DNA from: Sambucus nigra
Lineage: Eukaryota; Streptophyta; Magnoliopsida; Dipsacales; Adoxaceae
Direction: 5' to 3'
NCBI GenBank assembly: GCA_949130495.1
Contig: OX422219.1
Span: forward strand, 262,927,111-262,991,110
DNA: 64,000 nucleotides
Positions within the stretch are counted from its first letter, which is position 1, and each line of letters starts with the position of its first letter. Made by a program: the position numbers and the translations under genes. The notes under the pieces are model-generated. The model did no database searches and was not told the DNA's origin. It saw only the letters and a program-made list of their open reading frames with translations. This document shows positions 46,393-56,017 of the stretch, in pieces.

Positions 46393-47433
46393 ATGCCACC
46401 GAAGAGAGGTCGTCCTGGTAGGGAAAATAGAGGGGATGAGAATATAGAACCCCGAATGCCTCAAGGGACTTTGACCACAACCGAAGTTGCCAATATTGTG
46501 GCACAAGTGGTAACTGCTGCCATTTCTGCGATGGCACGTCAACCTGTAGCTCAAGAAGCCTAAGCCCACCCAAGGCCATCTCCATGGGAAAGAGTACGAG
46601 AAGATTTTAGGAAGGGACATCCTCTAGAATTTTTAGGGGGATCTGACGCAATGGTTGCAAGTCGTAGGAAGAAGAGTATGCAAAGGCACCTTCGAATGAT
46701 TGAATGTAGTGAGGTGCAAAAGAAAATTTCTCACCACCTTTAAGTTAATGGGAGAAACTCTCCAATGGTGGGAATCAATCACCACATCGGAGCAGAGAGA
46801 AGCGATGCCCATAGCAAAGTTTTTGGAACTTTTTGACCGGAAGTATTTTCCTTCTGCGATCCAGAAGGAAATGAGGAGGAAGTTGTTGGATGTGTTTCAA
46901 GGTGATCAAATGGTGGTCGAGTACGAAGAAGAATTTACTTGATTGGAGAATTTAGTGCTCGATGAGGTCGATACAGAGGAGAAGCGAATATTGAAGTTCG
47001 TGGGAGGTTTAGATTGGTGAATTCGATAGCATTTGTTAGGGAACCCAGTGTTAGTGACCTTTATTGAGGTAGTGAATGCAGCATTTTATAGTGTTAGGAA
47101 TATAGTCTTCGTTCGCAAGGGGGTAAGAACTTTAGAGACTTGAGTTCATCAAGTAAGTCTGGAGATGAGAATGCCAGTGGAGCAAGATGGTATGAACATG
47201 ATTATCGAGGGTCGCAACATCATTTTGTTCCTCAGGATGAATAGGGAGGATTTACTGGTAGATGTTTCTTTTGTAAAGAAATAGGCCATAGGAAAAGAGA
47301 CTTTCCCGAAAGAGGTACAGGGCCACTTTTTGAAGAGGTTTTGGATGTTAAACCCCTACAACAGAACATAGGCCAGTTTGGGCCAGAGGATTTTGAGAAG
47401 GAAACCATCGATGATGCGATGCAGTCGGACTAG
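46393..47433 (+). pseudogene. gag: gag of array unit 2, broken
   Basis: ATG at 46393 gives MPPKRGRPGRENRGDENIEP and the gag domain with RVREDFRKGHP, LQWWESIT and FDRKYFPSAIQKEMRRKLLD. It ends TAG at 47431, 346 codons after the ATG as in unit 1. There are stops at 46561, 46939 and further on, plus compensating frameshifts near 46725. The zinc knuckle at 47263 has lost its last Cys (RDFPE, where RDCPE is expected), so RNA binding would fail even if read through. Confidence 0.85.
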
Positions 47434-48440
47434 AGAGGTATGATGCGAATTGTTTTCCTTTGTGATTAGGATTATGCTTTGAGAGGTATTGGGAGTATCT
47501 CAAGTGAGATTTTAATGAGGTGTTAGTTGTTTTAACCCTATTATGTATGGAATGACTCGAAAGAGAGGAGTGACCAAGTGAGGATCTTAGATGATATCTT
47601 TTGGGAGAATAAATTGTCTTGTGATGTGCTAGTAGAGAGTTATGACTTCATTTTGGATCATTGGATTCATTGAAACGCGTTGGGTGTAGTGATAGGCTAT
47701 CGTTTTATAGTCGTGCTAGACTTATGTATTCGTAATGTTCCAGTTATGAAAGAGCCTAGTGTATGGCAATATTTTGTTATGAGGTAAGGGATTCTTGTTA
47801 CTGAAGAGATTCAAGGTTTAGTGAGTTGTTTTGAGCCAAGAATTTTAGCTCATGGTTGTGTTAGTTTTGAGAACTAACTGCTGGTAAGAGTATTTTATTT
47901 GTTGGCGCCTTGTGTCTTGGGCATAAGGAATTTGATTTGGATGTCGAAAAACATAAACTGTTTTTAAAATAAAATTGTTTTATAGGCCTTCGGGTAATAT
48001 CAAAATTTATTTAAAAATATTTTCCTTAAACTTTAGTCCCGATCTGACTGATAAGCTACATAGTAGTTTAATTGGGAGGGTTCCTTGTTTGGATTTCGCT
48101 TAAAAGACCTCTCCCGCATGAAAGTAGCGAATGTCAGGAATTGAGAAGAGTTAAATCTTCGGACATTTCAAATTTTTTATATAATTAGTATGTTATAATG
48201 TATTAATTTGTTTCGAGTTATTATACTAACTGAGGCTAAGTGAAACCGGGTTATGTTTATACGAGTTGAGCTCGGGTACAGGGTGTATGGGCGTCCTGGT
48301 TAGAAGATTTGGTTTTAAATTTAAAATGATTTGCCATGAGAAGTGGGAGGAATAGATCTAGTGATCTTGAGCGAAGGTATCTTAGGAGCTAGTTGAGATT
48401 TGGAGTACTAGGCTTAGCTTAATTTCGAGGATGAAACTCT
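47434..48440 (+). mobile_element. Non-gag part of internal region 2, no clear gene
   Basis: Co-linear with 41983-43003, with similar decay. No polymerase or integrase motif is seen. Confidence 0.6.
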
Positions 48441-48457
48441 TGTAAGGGGGGGAAGTC
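48441..48457 (+). other. Polypurine tract before LTR T3
   Basis: TGTAAGGGGGGGAAGTC abuts the LTR TG. Confidence 0.88.
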
Positions 48458-51400
48458 TGTAATACCCCGTGATTCTTGGGCTGATAATTTAATTATTTTG
48501 GGAGAAATAAGTATTTTTTTATATTGGAGAATTTTAATTTAGCAATTGAGGTCAAAATTTGAGGATGTTAAAAAGTATTTTGAATGACGATTCTGAGTGG
48601 GCGATTGATCCCGGATGGGTCGAGATAGTCAAAATGACTGTACTTGGGTCTTACTTCGATTCCAGAATATTTTAAGTTCATTTGGCTCGAATTAAAGTAA
48701 CCGAGTCATTTAAAGTGTGTATTATCATTTAAAGTTGGGTATTTTGGAGATAAGGCTTATTAAGCCTACGTGAGAAGCCAATCTTATTTAGAGAAAAGAG
48801 AAAGCCCTAGAGAGAGAGAGAAAAAGAAAGGAAGAAGAGAAAGAGAAGAAAAGCTTTGGGATTCCGACTATTGCGCTACTTCGAGGAAGATTCAGACTCT
48901 ACGACTTTGAGGCAAGTGATTAAACTTGCTAAATAATTCTTGTGTATCATTTATTTCATGATTTGTGGATAAATTTATGGATTTTGGGTTATAAATGTAG
49001 AAACCTAGATTTTGGGCAAATCTTACATTTGAGGTGTGTATATATGGATTTAAGGTTCTAAATTAGTGGGGTTAAGTTATTTGATGAGTATTAATGTTAG
49101 AAACATTATTGGGTTAAAGATTTGGGGTTTGAAGTTGGTATTTTGAGGTTTTTGGAAAGTTGGAGTTCTTGCAAAATGGAAATTGGCCGAGGTACATGCT
49201 ATGGCCAGTCGACCGTGGCCAGGGGGCTGGTCGACCGCACCTCAAGGGAAAAGTCTGCTACCTTATTCCCAAGGCAAAATTGGAAACCGCGGTCGATCGG
49301 GGGTCAGGGACCGGTCGACCGGTCCTGTGTTTTTTGTCCAAGTTTGGGATTTTATTTTCACCCCTTATCCTTTGGGTTTGAAACTTTGGAACCTTAATAC
49401 ATGTTATGAGAAGTATGTTTTTTGAGATTCTAGGGAGTTTCACTTGAGATGAAATGGTGGGGTCGTATTAGGTTACTGCGAGAGAGTACGAGTTTGAGTT
49501 ATTGTATCGATGTAGTGGGGAATCCTCCTGTCATCCAGATTTATATTTAGGGGATAATGATTGTTGATCGGTGTGTATTCAGATATATGGGGTATCCTTA
49601 ATGTTCACTGAATTGGGAGACTTTTCATACTCTTAGGTGTGAAGGATGAGTAAGTTTCAAGTGAGGGGTCGGTGTACGATAATGGGAAGGTATGCGAGTT
49701 AGCAACGGTTAGTATAATGAGAGTTATATACTTATAAATGAATTTACTTCTTTTATACATATGATCATAGAAGTGTATGTGTATCTATATGGGGTGATAT
49801 ATATATGGATGCCTTGTGTGATGGTTTTCATTTATATGATGTAATTGTATATATATATCTAGTGTGAATGGTATATGTATACTTATTGTGTGAGCATACC
49901 CTCCATTGCTAACATGGGAAGTTGTGCGATGTGGGTGAGACCCCTGGCTTGAGGAGCAGGGTGCGTATAGTCCCCAGGTCATAATCGTCCTTTATTTATT
50001 GCGTGATTTTATTCGGGGTGAGAAGTCTTTGGTATGATTCGTTCTCACTTTCGGTTCGAAACTTTGACCGTTTCCTATACGTTGTAATTTATATTATTAG
50101 CTTAGCGGTGTAATAATTATCCGATATATGGTAACCCGGGATAAAGGGAGTAATTCCTAGAAGATGATATCATTGTGAAGTATTTCATATCCATATGTGA
50201 TTGGATTTTATGATATTTGTATGTACGCTAAGCGTGTTATATGTACTTAATTGTTGGGATTGAATGAGTCTGCTTTGTAACTAGAGTAATGTTATAGACC
50301 CTAAATGGTTCGGACCATTATCTTATTTATGTGATTAGAGATCATTGCTACCCATATGTATTTGTAGTTATGTGTTTTTTACCGAGGGAATAATGGACCA
50401 ACATTGTCAAGGAGTAGTGTATTGGGGGGTTCCATATTTGGATTTCGCTTTGCGAGACATCCCACGCACGAAACGCAGTGCAATGTTGGGACTGGGGATA
50501 AGTTCAGTCCTTAGTACTCAGATTTATATGTTATAGTGAAAAAAGGTTTTATGAGAATAAACTGGAGTAATATTCGATCTTATATGCATCGTGCATTGAG
50601 GGCATAATGAATCTGGATAATCAACAGTGCCAAGGAGTAGTGTATCAGGGGGATTTCTTATTTGGATTTCGCTTACGAGACGCAGTGAAATATTGAGAGT
50701 TGGGATAAGTTTAGTCCTTAACATTTAGAAGCTAATAACTCGTGTAAGTTAATAACTAGAATCCGATTAATTCTAGTAGGAGATATGTATATGTATATTT
50801 ATAAGTTAAAATAAGTTTAGACGCACATTTGGGTTATGGTAGAATCGGAAGTTTACGGTTATGTTTTAGATGATGGGTTACGGGAGTGTGGTTTTGGCGT
50901 AGGTTAGAGTAACTTGTCTGTAGGAAGTATTGGGCAGTTATTTCGAGGATCATGTGCATACTCTTAGGTGCGCGCTCTAGTTGAGAGGTGAGTTGCATTT
51001 TTCGGAGAGTGCGACTCCACTTAAATCATATTATAGTGCAATTATAATTATTATGCATTTTAATGCACTTGCTAAAATGTTTTCACACCTCGGGCTCTGA
51101 CCCGTTTATATTTTCCTCTTGCTATATATATATTGTATTATTTTAGGTGTTCCTCCGTAAGGACGCCAGTGATGTTTTCTATCCAGTGTATTTTTGGAGT
51201 TGTGGCAGTAGCAAACTGTCGCGAGATTTTGATATAGTCGTTTCCTATATTTTGTATATCTAGATTAGGATTCAGTTTGTTTATCGGGTTTACACCCTAG
51301 AGTTGTAGTTGGAGCATTTTGTTTATATTTCTTTTCACAGTCGTTGTATTGTCTGTGACCCGACAGCATATTCGAGTATTTCCTTTTGTGTATTTCTTTG

Positions 51401-51653
51401 GTGTACTATAAAACTATTCTCTTTTATCTTAGCATGTGTGTGTTCATTATCATGTTCAGTAGTTATTATATTGTTGGTTGGTTATTGCACTATAAGTTTT
51501 AAATTTTTTTGGCACCCTCTTTTTATAGTATTGGGTAGTTAGCTATGTTTATTTTAGTATCATCAGTAGATGCTGAGAATGATCCACTTGAGATTCCTGA
51601 TTAATTATAGTATAGGGCTTGCCACCCATTATTATTTTAAGCGATGCGTTACA
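48458..51653 (+). mobile_element. LTR T3 (right outer LTR)
   Basis: This 3196-base LTR starts TGTAATACCCCG and ends GCGATGCGTTACA, a mutated form of GGGGTGTCACA. It has a donor-like TGAGGCAAGT (48907-48917), palindromes (49204-49326) and the acceptor-joined block (51145). It is followed by CTTAT. Confidence 0.9.
49204..49326. repeat. GGTCGACC-type palindrome cluster (LTR T3)
   Basis: AGTCGACCG, GGTCGACCGC, CGGTCGATCG and ACCGGTCGACCGGT, the last a 14-base perfect palindrome. Confidence 0.82.
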
Positions 51654-51658
51654 CTTAT
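51654..51658. repeat. Target-site duplication CTTAT, right copy of array
   Basis: Matches 34634-34638. Confidence 0.88.
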
Positions 51659-51940
51659 CACACCACCCCCAAACAAAACATTTCTTGTCCTCAAGAAAAT
51701 ATAGAGAGAAACAAAGATAAGAAACTAAAAGTGTGCCACTTTCACGGGCATTTGTGATTGCACTTAGCATGTGCAACAAGCCGTTATACTTGTAGGTTGC
51801 CCTAAAGGACGAGTTTTATCTCGTGAGGGTTTGCAGGGAATGTACCCACAAATTACTTTATTTTCAAACGCCAGTCAATCTCTTATTGGACATAGAATAA
51901 TCGCATAATCCGTAAGATAAATATTTTGAGCCCTGTTAAT
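51659..51940 (-). mobile_element. Last two bases of LTR X, its PPT and internal 3' end
   Basis: CA (51659-51660) completes LTR X. The minus strand from 51674 to 51661 reads GTTTGGGGGTGGTG, a polypurine tract, preceded by CTTGAGGACAAGAAATG, an arrangement usual before 3' LTRs of Tat/Athila elements. From about 51840 to 51940 I see nothing recognisable; the boundary with the Tat-like block B falls in that stretch. Confidence 0.6.
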
Positions 51941-52851
51941 CTTTGTACTTCCTTTTTGTTCATTGGAGGCTGCCTGTTGATTAATGCTTGGATTTTATGT
52001 AGATTGGCCTCAATGCCTCTCTGATTTACTAGGAATCCTAGGAACATCCCTTCTTGTATTCCGAAGACACATTTTATTGGGTTGCATCATTTTATGTTTT
52101 TCTGACTCGTCAAATGTCTGTCCAAATCTCTGGTGAGTCACCGACTGCTTTGCTCTTGGTTAGCATGTCATCCAAGTACACCTCTACGCTTTTATCGATA
52201 TGTTCTTGAAACACTTAGTTCACCAGCCTTTGGTAAGTTGCTCCATCATTTTTGAGCCCAAAGGGTATATCATTGTAGCAGTAGGTACCTCTACTGTTGA
52301 TAAATGAAGTCTTTTATCTATCTTTGAAATTCATCTTTATTTGGTTATATCCTGAGTAAGCGTCCATAAAACTAAGAAGCTCATGCCCTGAAGTTGCATT
52401 GACCAATTGATCAATTCTTGGCAAAGGATAGCGATCCTTTATGTATGCTTGGTTTAGGTAGATGATGTCAATGCACATACACCACTTGTTATTCTTTTCC
52501 ATGACCATAACTACATTGGAGAGCCACTCTAGATACTTGATGTCTTCAATGAAGTTAGCTTTTTATGATTTCCCCACTTCTTCTTATACAATCACGTTCT
52601 GTTCCTAACTGAAGATACGTCATTTTTGTTTGATCAGCTTGGCATCTTTGACTATGTTTAGCTTATGAGAGCTGAAGTTTAGGTCCATCCTCATCATGTT
52701 TTATTGACTCCAAACAAATATGCTCTTCTGTCACCTTAGAAAATTAACTAATTCTTTCATGAGGGTAGGATCTGTTGATGAGCCTATTTGGGCTATCTTC
52801 TCTGGGTATTATTCATCAAATACAATTTATTATATATCTTCTATGACTTAC
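51941..52851 (-). pseudogene. Block B: second copy of the element T reverse transcriptase
   Basis: Co-linear with 28250-29120. The minus strand gives NKWCMCIDIIYLNQAYIKD, YPLPRIDQLVNATSGH, SFMDAYSGYNQIKM (52508-52314) and FGLKND with VNQVF further on. It is truncated on the RNase H side near 51940. Stops and frameshifts differ from the first copy, so both decayed after duplication. Confidence 0.82.
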
Positions 52852-53131
52852 CCCTTGGCCATCTCTTCCTCTTCTCGAGGATCTAATGTTTCGATTTGGT
52901 AGGTTGTGGTCAGTTTCTTTTGTTCCTCCTAGTCGGTCGAGGTATAGTAACACTCCTTGGCCTCGGCCTGACTTCCTTTCACCACACTTACCCCTTAACT
53001 ATCTCTTCCTCTTCTTGGGTATCTAATGTTTTGATTTGGTAGGTTGTGGGAAGTTTCTTATATTCTTCCTAGTTGACCAAGGTTTAGTAACACTCCCTGG
53101 CCTCTGCCTGACTTCCTTTCACCACACTCAC
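52852..53131 (-). repeat. 140-base tandem duplication, block B copy
   Basis: Units 52852-52991 and 52992-53131, the same structure and period as 29121-29400. Confidence 0.82.
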
Positions 53132-53291
53132 CCCATAATGAGTGGGGAACTTCATGCATTGGTGCACGGTGGAAGGGACAGCTTCAAATTTCTTCAACCT
53201 TACCCTGCAAAAGATAAGGTTGTATGCTGAGTGGATGTTCTTGTGTGAGATGAAGAAATGAATCTTATTTGTTCTGCAAGTGGGTAACATG
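53084..53291 (-). pseudogene. Block B: protease carboxyl part
   Basis: The minus-strand frame has SAYNLIFCRVRLKKF and MKFPTHYGVSVVKG, close to 29356-29570. It is cut by LTR L' exactly the same 21 bases beyond the shared TTGCAGAAC-type sequence as in the first copy. Confidence 0.75.
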
Positions 53292-54172
53292 TGTAACACC
53301 CCGTATTTTTTAATAATTTAGAATTTATTTAATTATGGCATTTTTAAATTATACGTGTGTAGTAATTTAACTAAAATAAAATAGTGTGTGTATATTAAAA
53401 ATCAATCGGGAGAAGATTGGAATTTAAAATTTACGAAATAAATTTACTAAGTGTGTAATAAATAACACGTGATAGTTATTATACGCCGTAATGAGTAATA
53501 ATGACCGGAATATGTCATATCTCATAGGAGGTCGTGTGTAGGCTATGTTAAGGTCAAGATAGGAAATTTCTAAGAGTGACTTAAATGGCGATTTCAAGGT
53601 TACGATTGATCCTGAATGGGAGAAAAAAGCGAAATAGAGTATCCGGATGTATTATTTGGGTTCCGGGGGAGTTTTAGACTATATCGGAACCTTACGGAGG
53701 TATATGGGTCAAGTGGGCTTGTCCCATTAGACTAATTTATCGATTAAAGACTTTATAACCTAATATTGGAGTTGTTGGCAACCATTATCATTAGAGGAAA
53801 ACCCTAATAGAGAAAGTAGAAATGCCAAATTGGGAGAGAATTCAAGGGGGATTCGAGCATTCAACTGTAGATTTGTCGTCTACAATGGATTTTCTGACTC
53901 AACGAACCATTTAGGGATAGTAATTGACTTCCACTAATCGCATATATAGGAATTTTTTATTCATATCATAGTAGGTGTAGACCTAAATGTTTTTTGGGAG
54001 GGAATCTCACATGTAAAAAGGGTTTTGGGTGAATTAATCCTTTAGATCTAAATTGTGTGATGAATATAATGAAATTGAATCATGAATAGAGGTATAGATA
54101 ATCTAATCTTGTCGAGAAATCAGATTATATTAAAATATAAAGATTTAATAGGATTGTTGGGAATTTTGAGAC
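53292..54172 (+). mobile_element. LTR L', truncated copy of LTR L
   Basis: Starts TGTAACACCCCG and is co-linear with the first ~900 bases of LTR L. It ends at GAATTTTGAGAC, equivalent to about 30468 in L. The donor-like site has decayed to TTAGGGATAGT (53910). The rest of the LTR is missing. Confidence 0.82.
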
Positions 54173-54180
54173 ACAAATTC
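54173..54180. repeat. 8-base direct repeat ACAAATTC, left of hAT element
   Basis: Repeated at 56018-56025. Eight bases is the hAT target-duplication length, but ACAAATTC is also natural sequence of LTR X at about 33080, so one copy may be older than the transposon. Confidence 0.75.
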
Positions 54181-55028
54181 TAGGGATGGTAATTTAACCC
54201 GACCCGTAGAAGTTCCACACCTCCCCTCCCCTAATGGGGTGGGTTTTTAAACCTGATTAATAAACTAGGAGCGGGTATGAATTTAAAAAAATGTTTATTA
54301 AATGGGGCGGGTTAAGAGTGAACTCATATAAACCAGCCCTGTCCCGTTTATCTTTTACTTATATAAATACCATTTATAGTTATATTAATTACGAAAAGAA
54401 AATGCATATATATACCCTTCAAGAAACCCTAAAACTAAACACCATTATATCACTCTGTCTCATCCTCTCCTCTAATCTCAAATGACGCCCAAAACACAAA
54501 CATATCCCCTCCTTTCTGATCATTTCCTCTCCTCAGCGGTCATCTTTGATCATCTCCGACCCAAAATACTCAACTCGAAGGTATTTAATCTTTTTTTTTT
54601 GCCGTTTGTAGATCAAAAGGCTATATATACCATAGTTCTCTGATTTCAAATGCGTGAATGTGAAGGTATTTTCATCTCCTCTAATTTTAAATGCTTCGCT
54701 CATCTTTGATCATCTTCGATCATCTCCGTTGTTTGCAGATCAAACTAAATACCATAATTCCTTTTTTTTATAACTGTTTAATCATCTCTGTTGTTTGATG
54801 TGTTTTGGTTTCATGTCCAAACTGATATTTTCAAATGGATCCCTTAGAGTTGTTTCAAACCGAAGGTATTTTCTAATAGTTCCTTTTTTTTTATAGCTAT
54901 TTGGTATTTTCTAATAGTACCTTTTTTTAATAGCGGTTTGGAATTTTCATCGCTAATATTGTTTGATTTGGGTATTTTTAGATCATATTCTTTTTCTACT
55001 ATTTGGTGTATCAATCGGAGAGAACAAA

Positions 55029-55396
55029 AGCGACATATTGAAAATGTATCAATCGGAGAAAATAAAAGCTTATAGGTTATTTGATAAGCTTTCTTATCGT
55101 GTTGGAATTACTGCGGATATGTGGTCATTGAGGCAAAAAAGAGGGTACATGGCTATTATGGCACATTTGGTTGATGATCGATGGTGCTTGAGAAGTATGA
55201 TAATAGGGTACGTTCTTTTTTTTTACATCATTTTTTTTTAATTAATCATGTCATGTTCATTTCAAATATTTTTTCTAGGTTTGTTTATGTGCTTTCTCCA
55301 CATATGAATGATGATCTATGTGATGTATTGATGGATTATTTGTTAGATTGGAATTTGGATAGGAAAGCGCCTACTATTACCGTAGACAATTATTAA
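55029..55396 (+). pseudogene. hAT transposase fragment with a 71-base intron
   Basis: The first exon reads SDILKMYQSEKIKAYRLF, then ITADMWSLRQKRGYMAIMAH and LVDDRWCLRSMIIG, the catalytic-domain start of zinc-finger-BED hAT transposases. At 55208 a donor GGGTACGT opens an intron with T-rich end TTTTTTCTAG (55278). Joining there keeps the frame into FVYVLSPHMNDDLCDVLMDY and LLDWNLDRKAPTITVDNY, then TAA at 55394. The BED finger, the rest of the catalytic domain and the dimerisation region are absent. MW in TADMW and DN in TVDNY are typical landmarks. Confidence 0.85.
55208..55278 (+). other. Intron in the hAT transposase fragment
   Basis: GT...AG, 71 bases, T-rich; removal restores the reading frame between conserved segments. 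Confidence 0.75.
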
Positions 55397-56017
55397 ATTA
55401 TGTTTTAATTTATTGATATTGTATTGATATTATTTTTTTAACATGTTGGATATATTACTTTTTTAGGTTTTGAGGAGTCGATGATGAGGATGATGTTAAA
55501 GTTTGTGGAGAGTCACTTGATTAAATTTCTATGTTGTGTTACTTCAAATTAATCCTCTCTATTTATATGTTTCGTCTACTTGTATTAGTGATTGTTGGGA
55601 CCATTTTTATGTTGTGTAAATTTTTATTATGGATTTGCTAAATTTTTAGAGACATTTTTTTGTGTAGTGTTAAAATATTTAGGTGATGTCGAAAATTTAA
55701 TTTTGAGAACTTGAGATCCATAGTCACTTTAATAAATGCTGAATTTTTTAGGGCATGCTGAATTTTTTAATATTATTAAAATATATAGATGTTGATTTTT
55801 TTTCGTATTATTAAAATAAAACGGGGCCGTTTTTTACCCGCGAAATTTAAATGGGGCGGGGCGGGGGGAGGCGGGTTCGGATTTATAAAAAAAATATTTA
55901 AACGGGTTCAGGGATCCTACAAGTAAACCCATCACGGGTCGCAGGGAGGGGCGAGTTGGGATTTTTTTAAACGAGGCGAATTAGGGTCTTTGAAAACCCG
56001 CCCCGTTGCCATCCCTA

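Larger units (their letters stand above)
34639..51653 (+). mobile_element. Three-LTR tandem array of a gag-only retrotransposon
   Basis: The order is LTR T1, internal 1, LTR T2, internal 2, LTR T3, in one orientation. The middle LTR serves both units: a PPT precedes it and a PBS follows it. CTTAT flanks only the outer ends, so the whole array counts as one insertion that later gained a unit by unequal recombination. Each internal region is about 2.25 kb and encodes only a broken gag. A solo LTR of the element A family is nested in LTR T1. Confidence 0.85.
54181..56017 (+). mobile_element. Non-autonomous hAT DNA transposon
   Basis: This 1837-base element has ends TAGGGATGGTAA and TTGCCATCCCTA (inverted repeat TAGGGATGG-YAA), 8-base direct repeats outside, and GC-rich subterminal repeats of the GGGGCGGG type at both ends. 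These fit a plant hAT. It contains only a middle fragment of a transposase gene (55029-55396) amid AT-rich sequence with repeated TTTCTAATAGT and GATCATCTCCG pieces. It cannot move without a helper. Confidence 0.88.

Noticed and set aside
51549..51779. 76-codon minus-strand frame across the array edge
   Set aside because: It spans LTR T3, the target duplication and the X internal end, so it cannot be an evolved gene.
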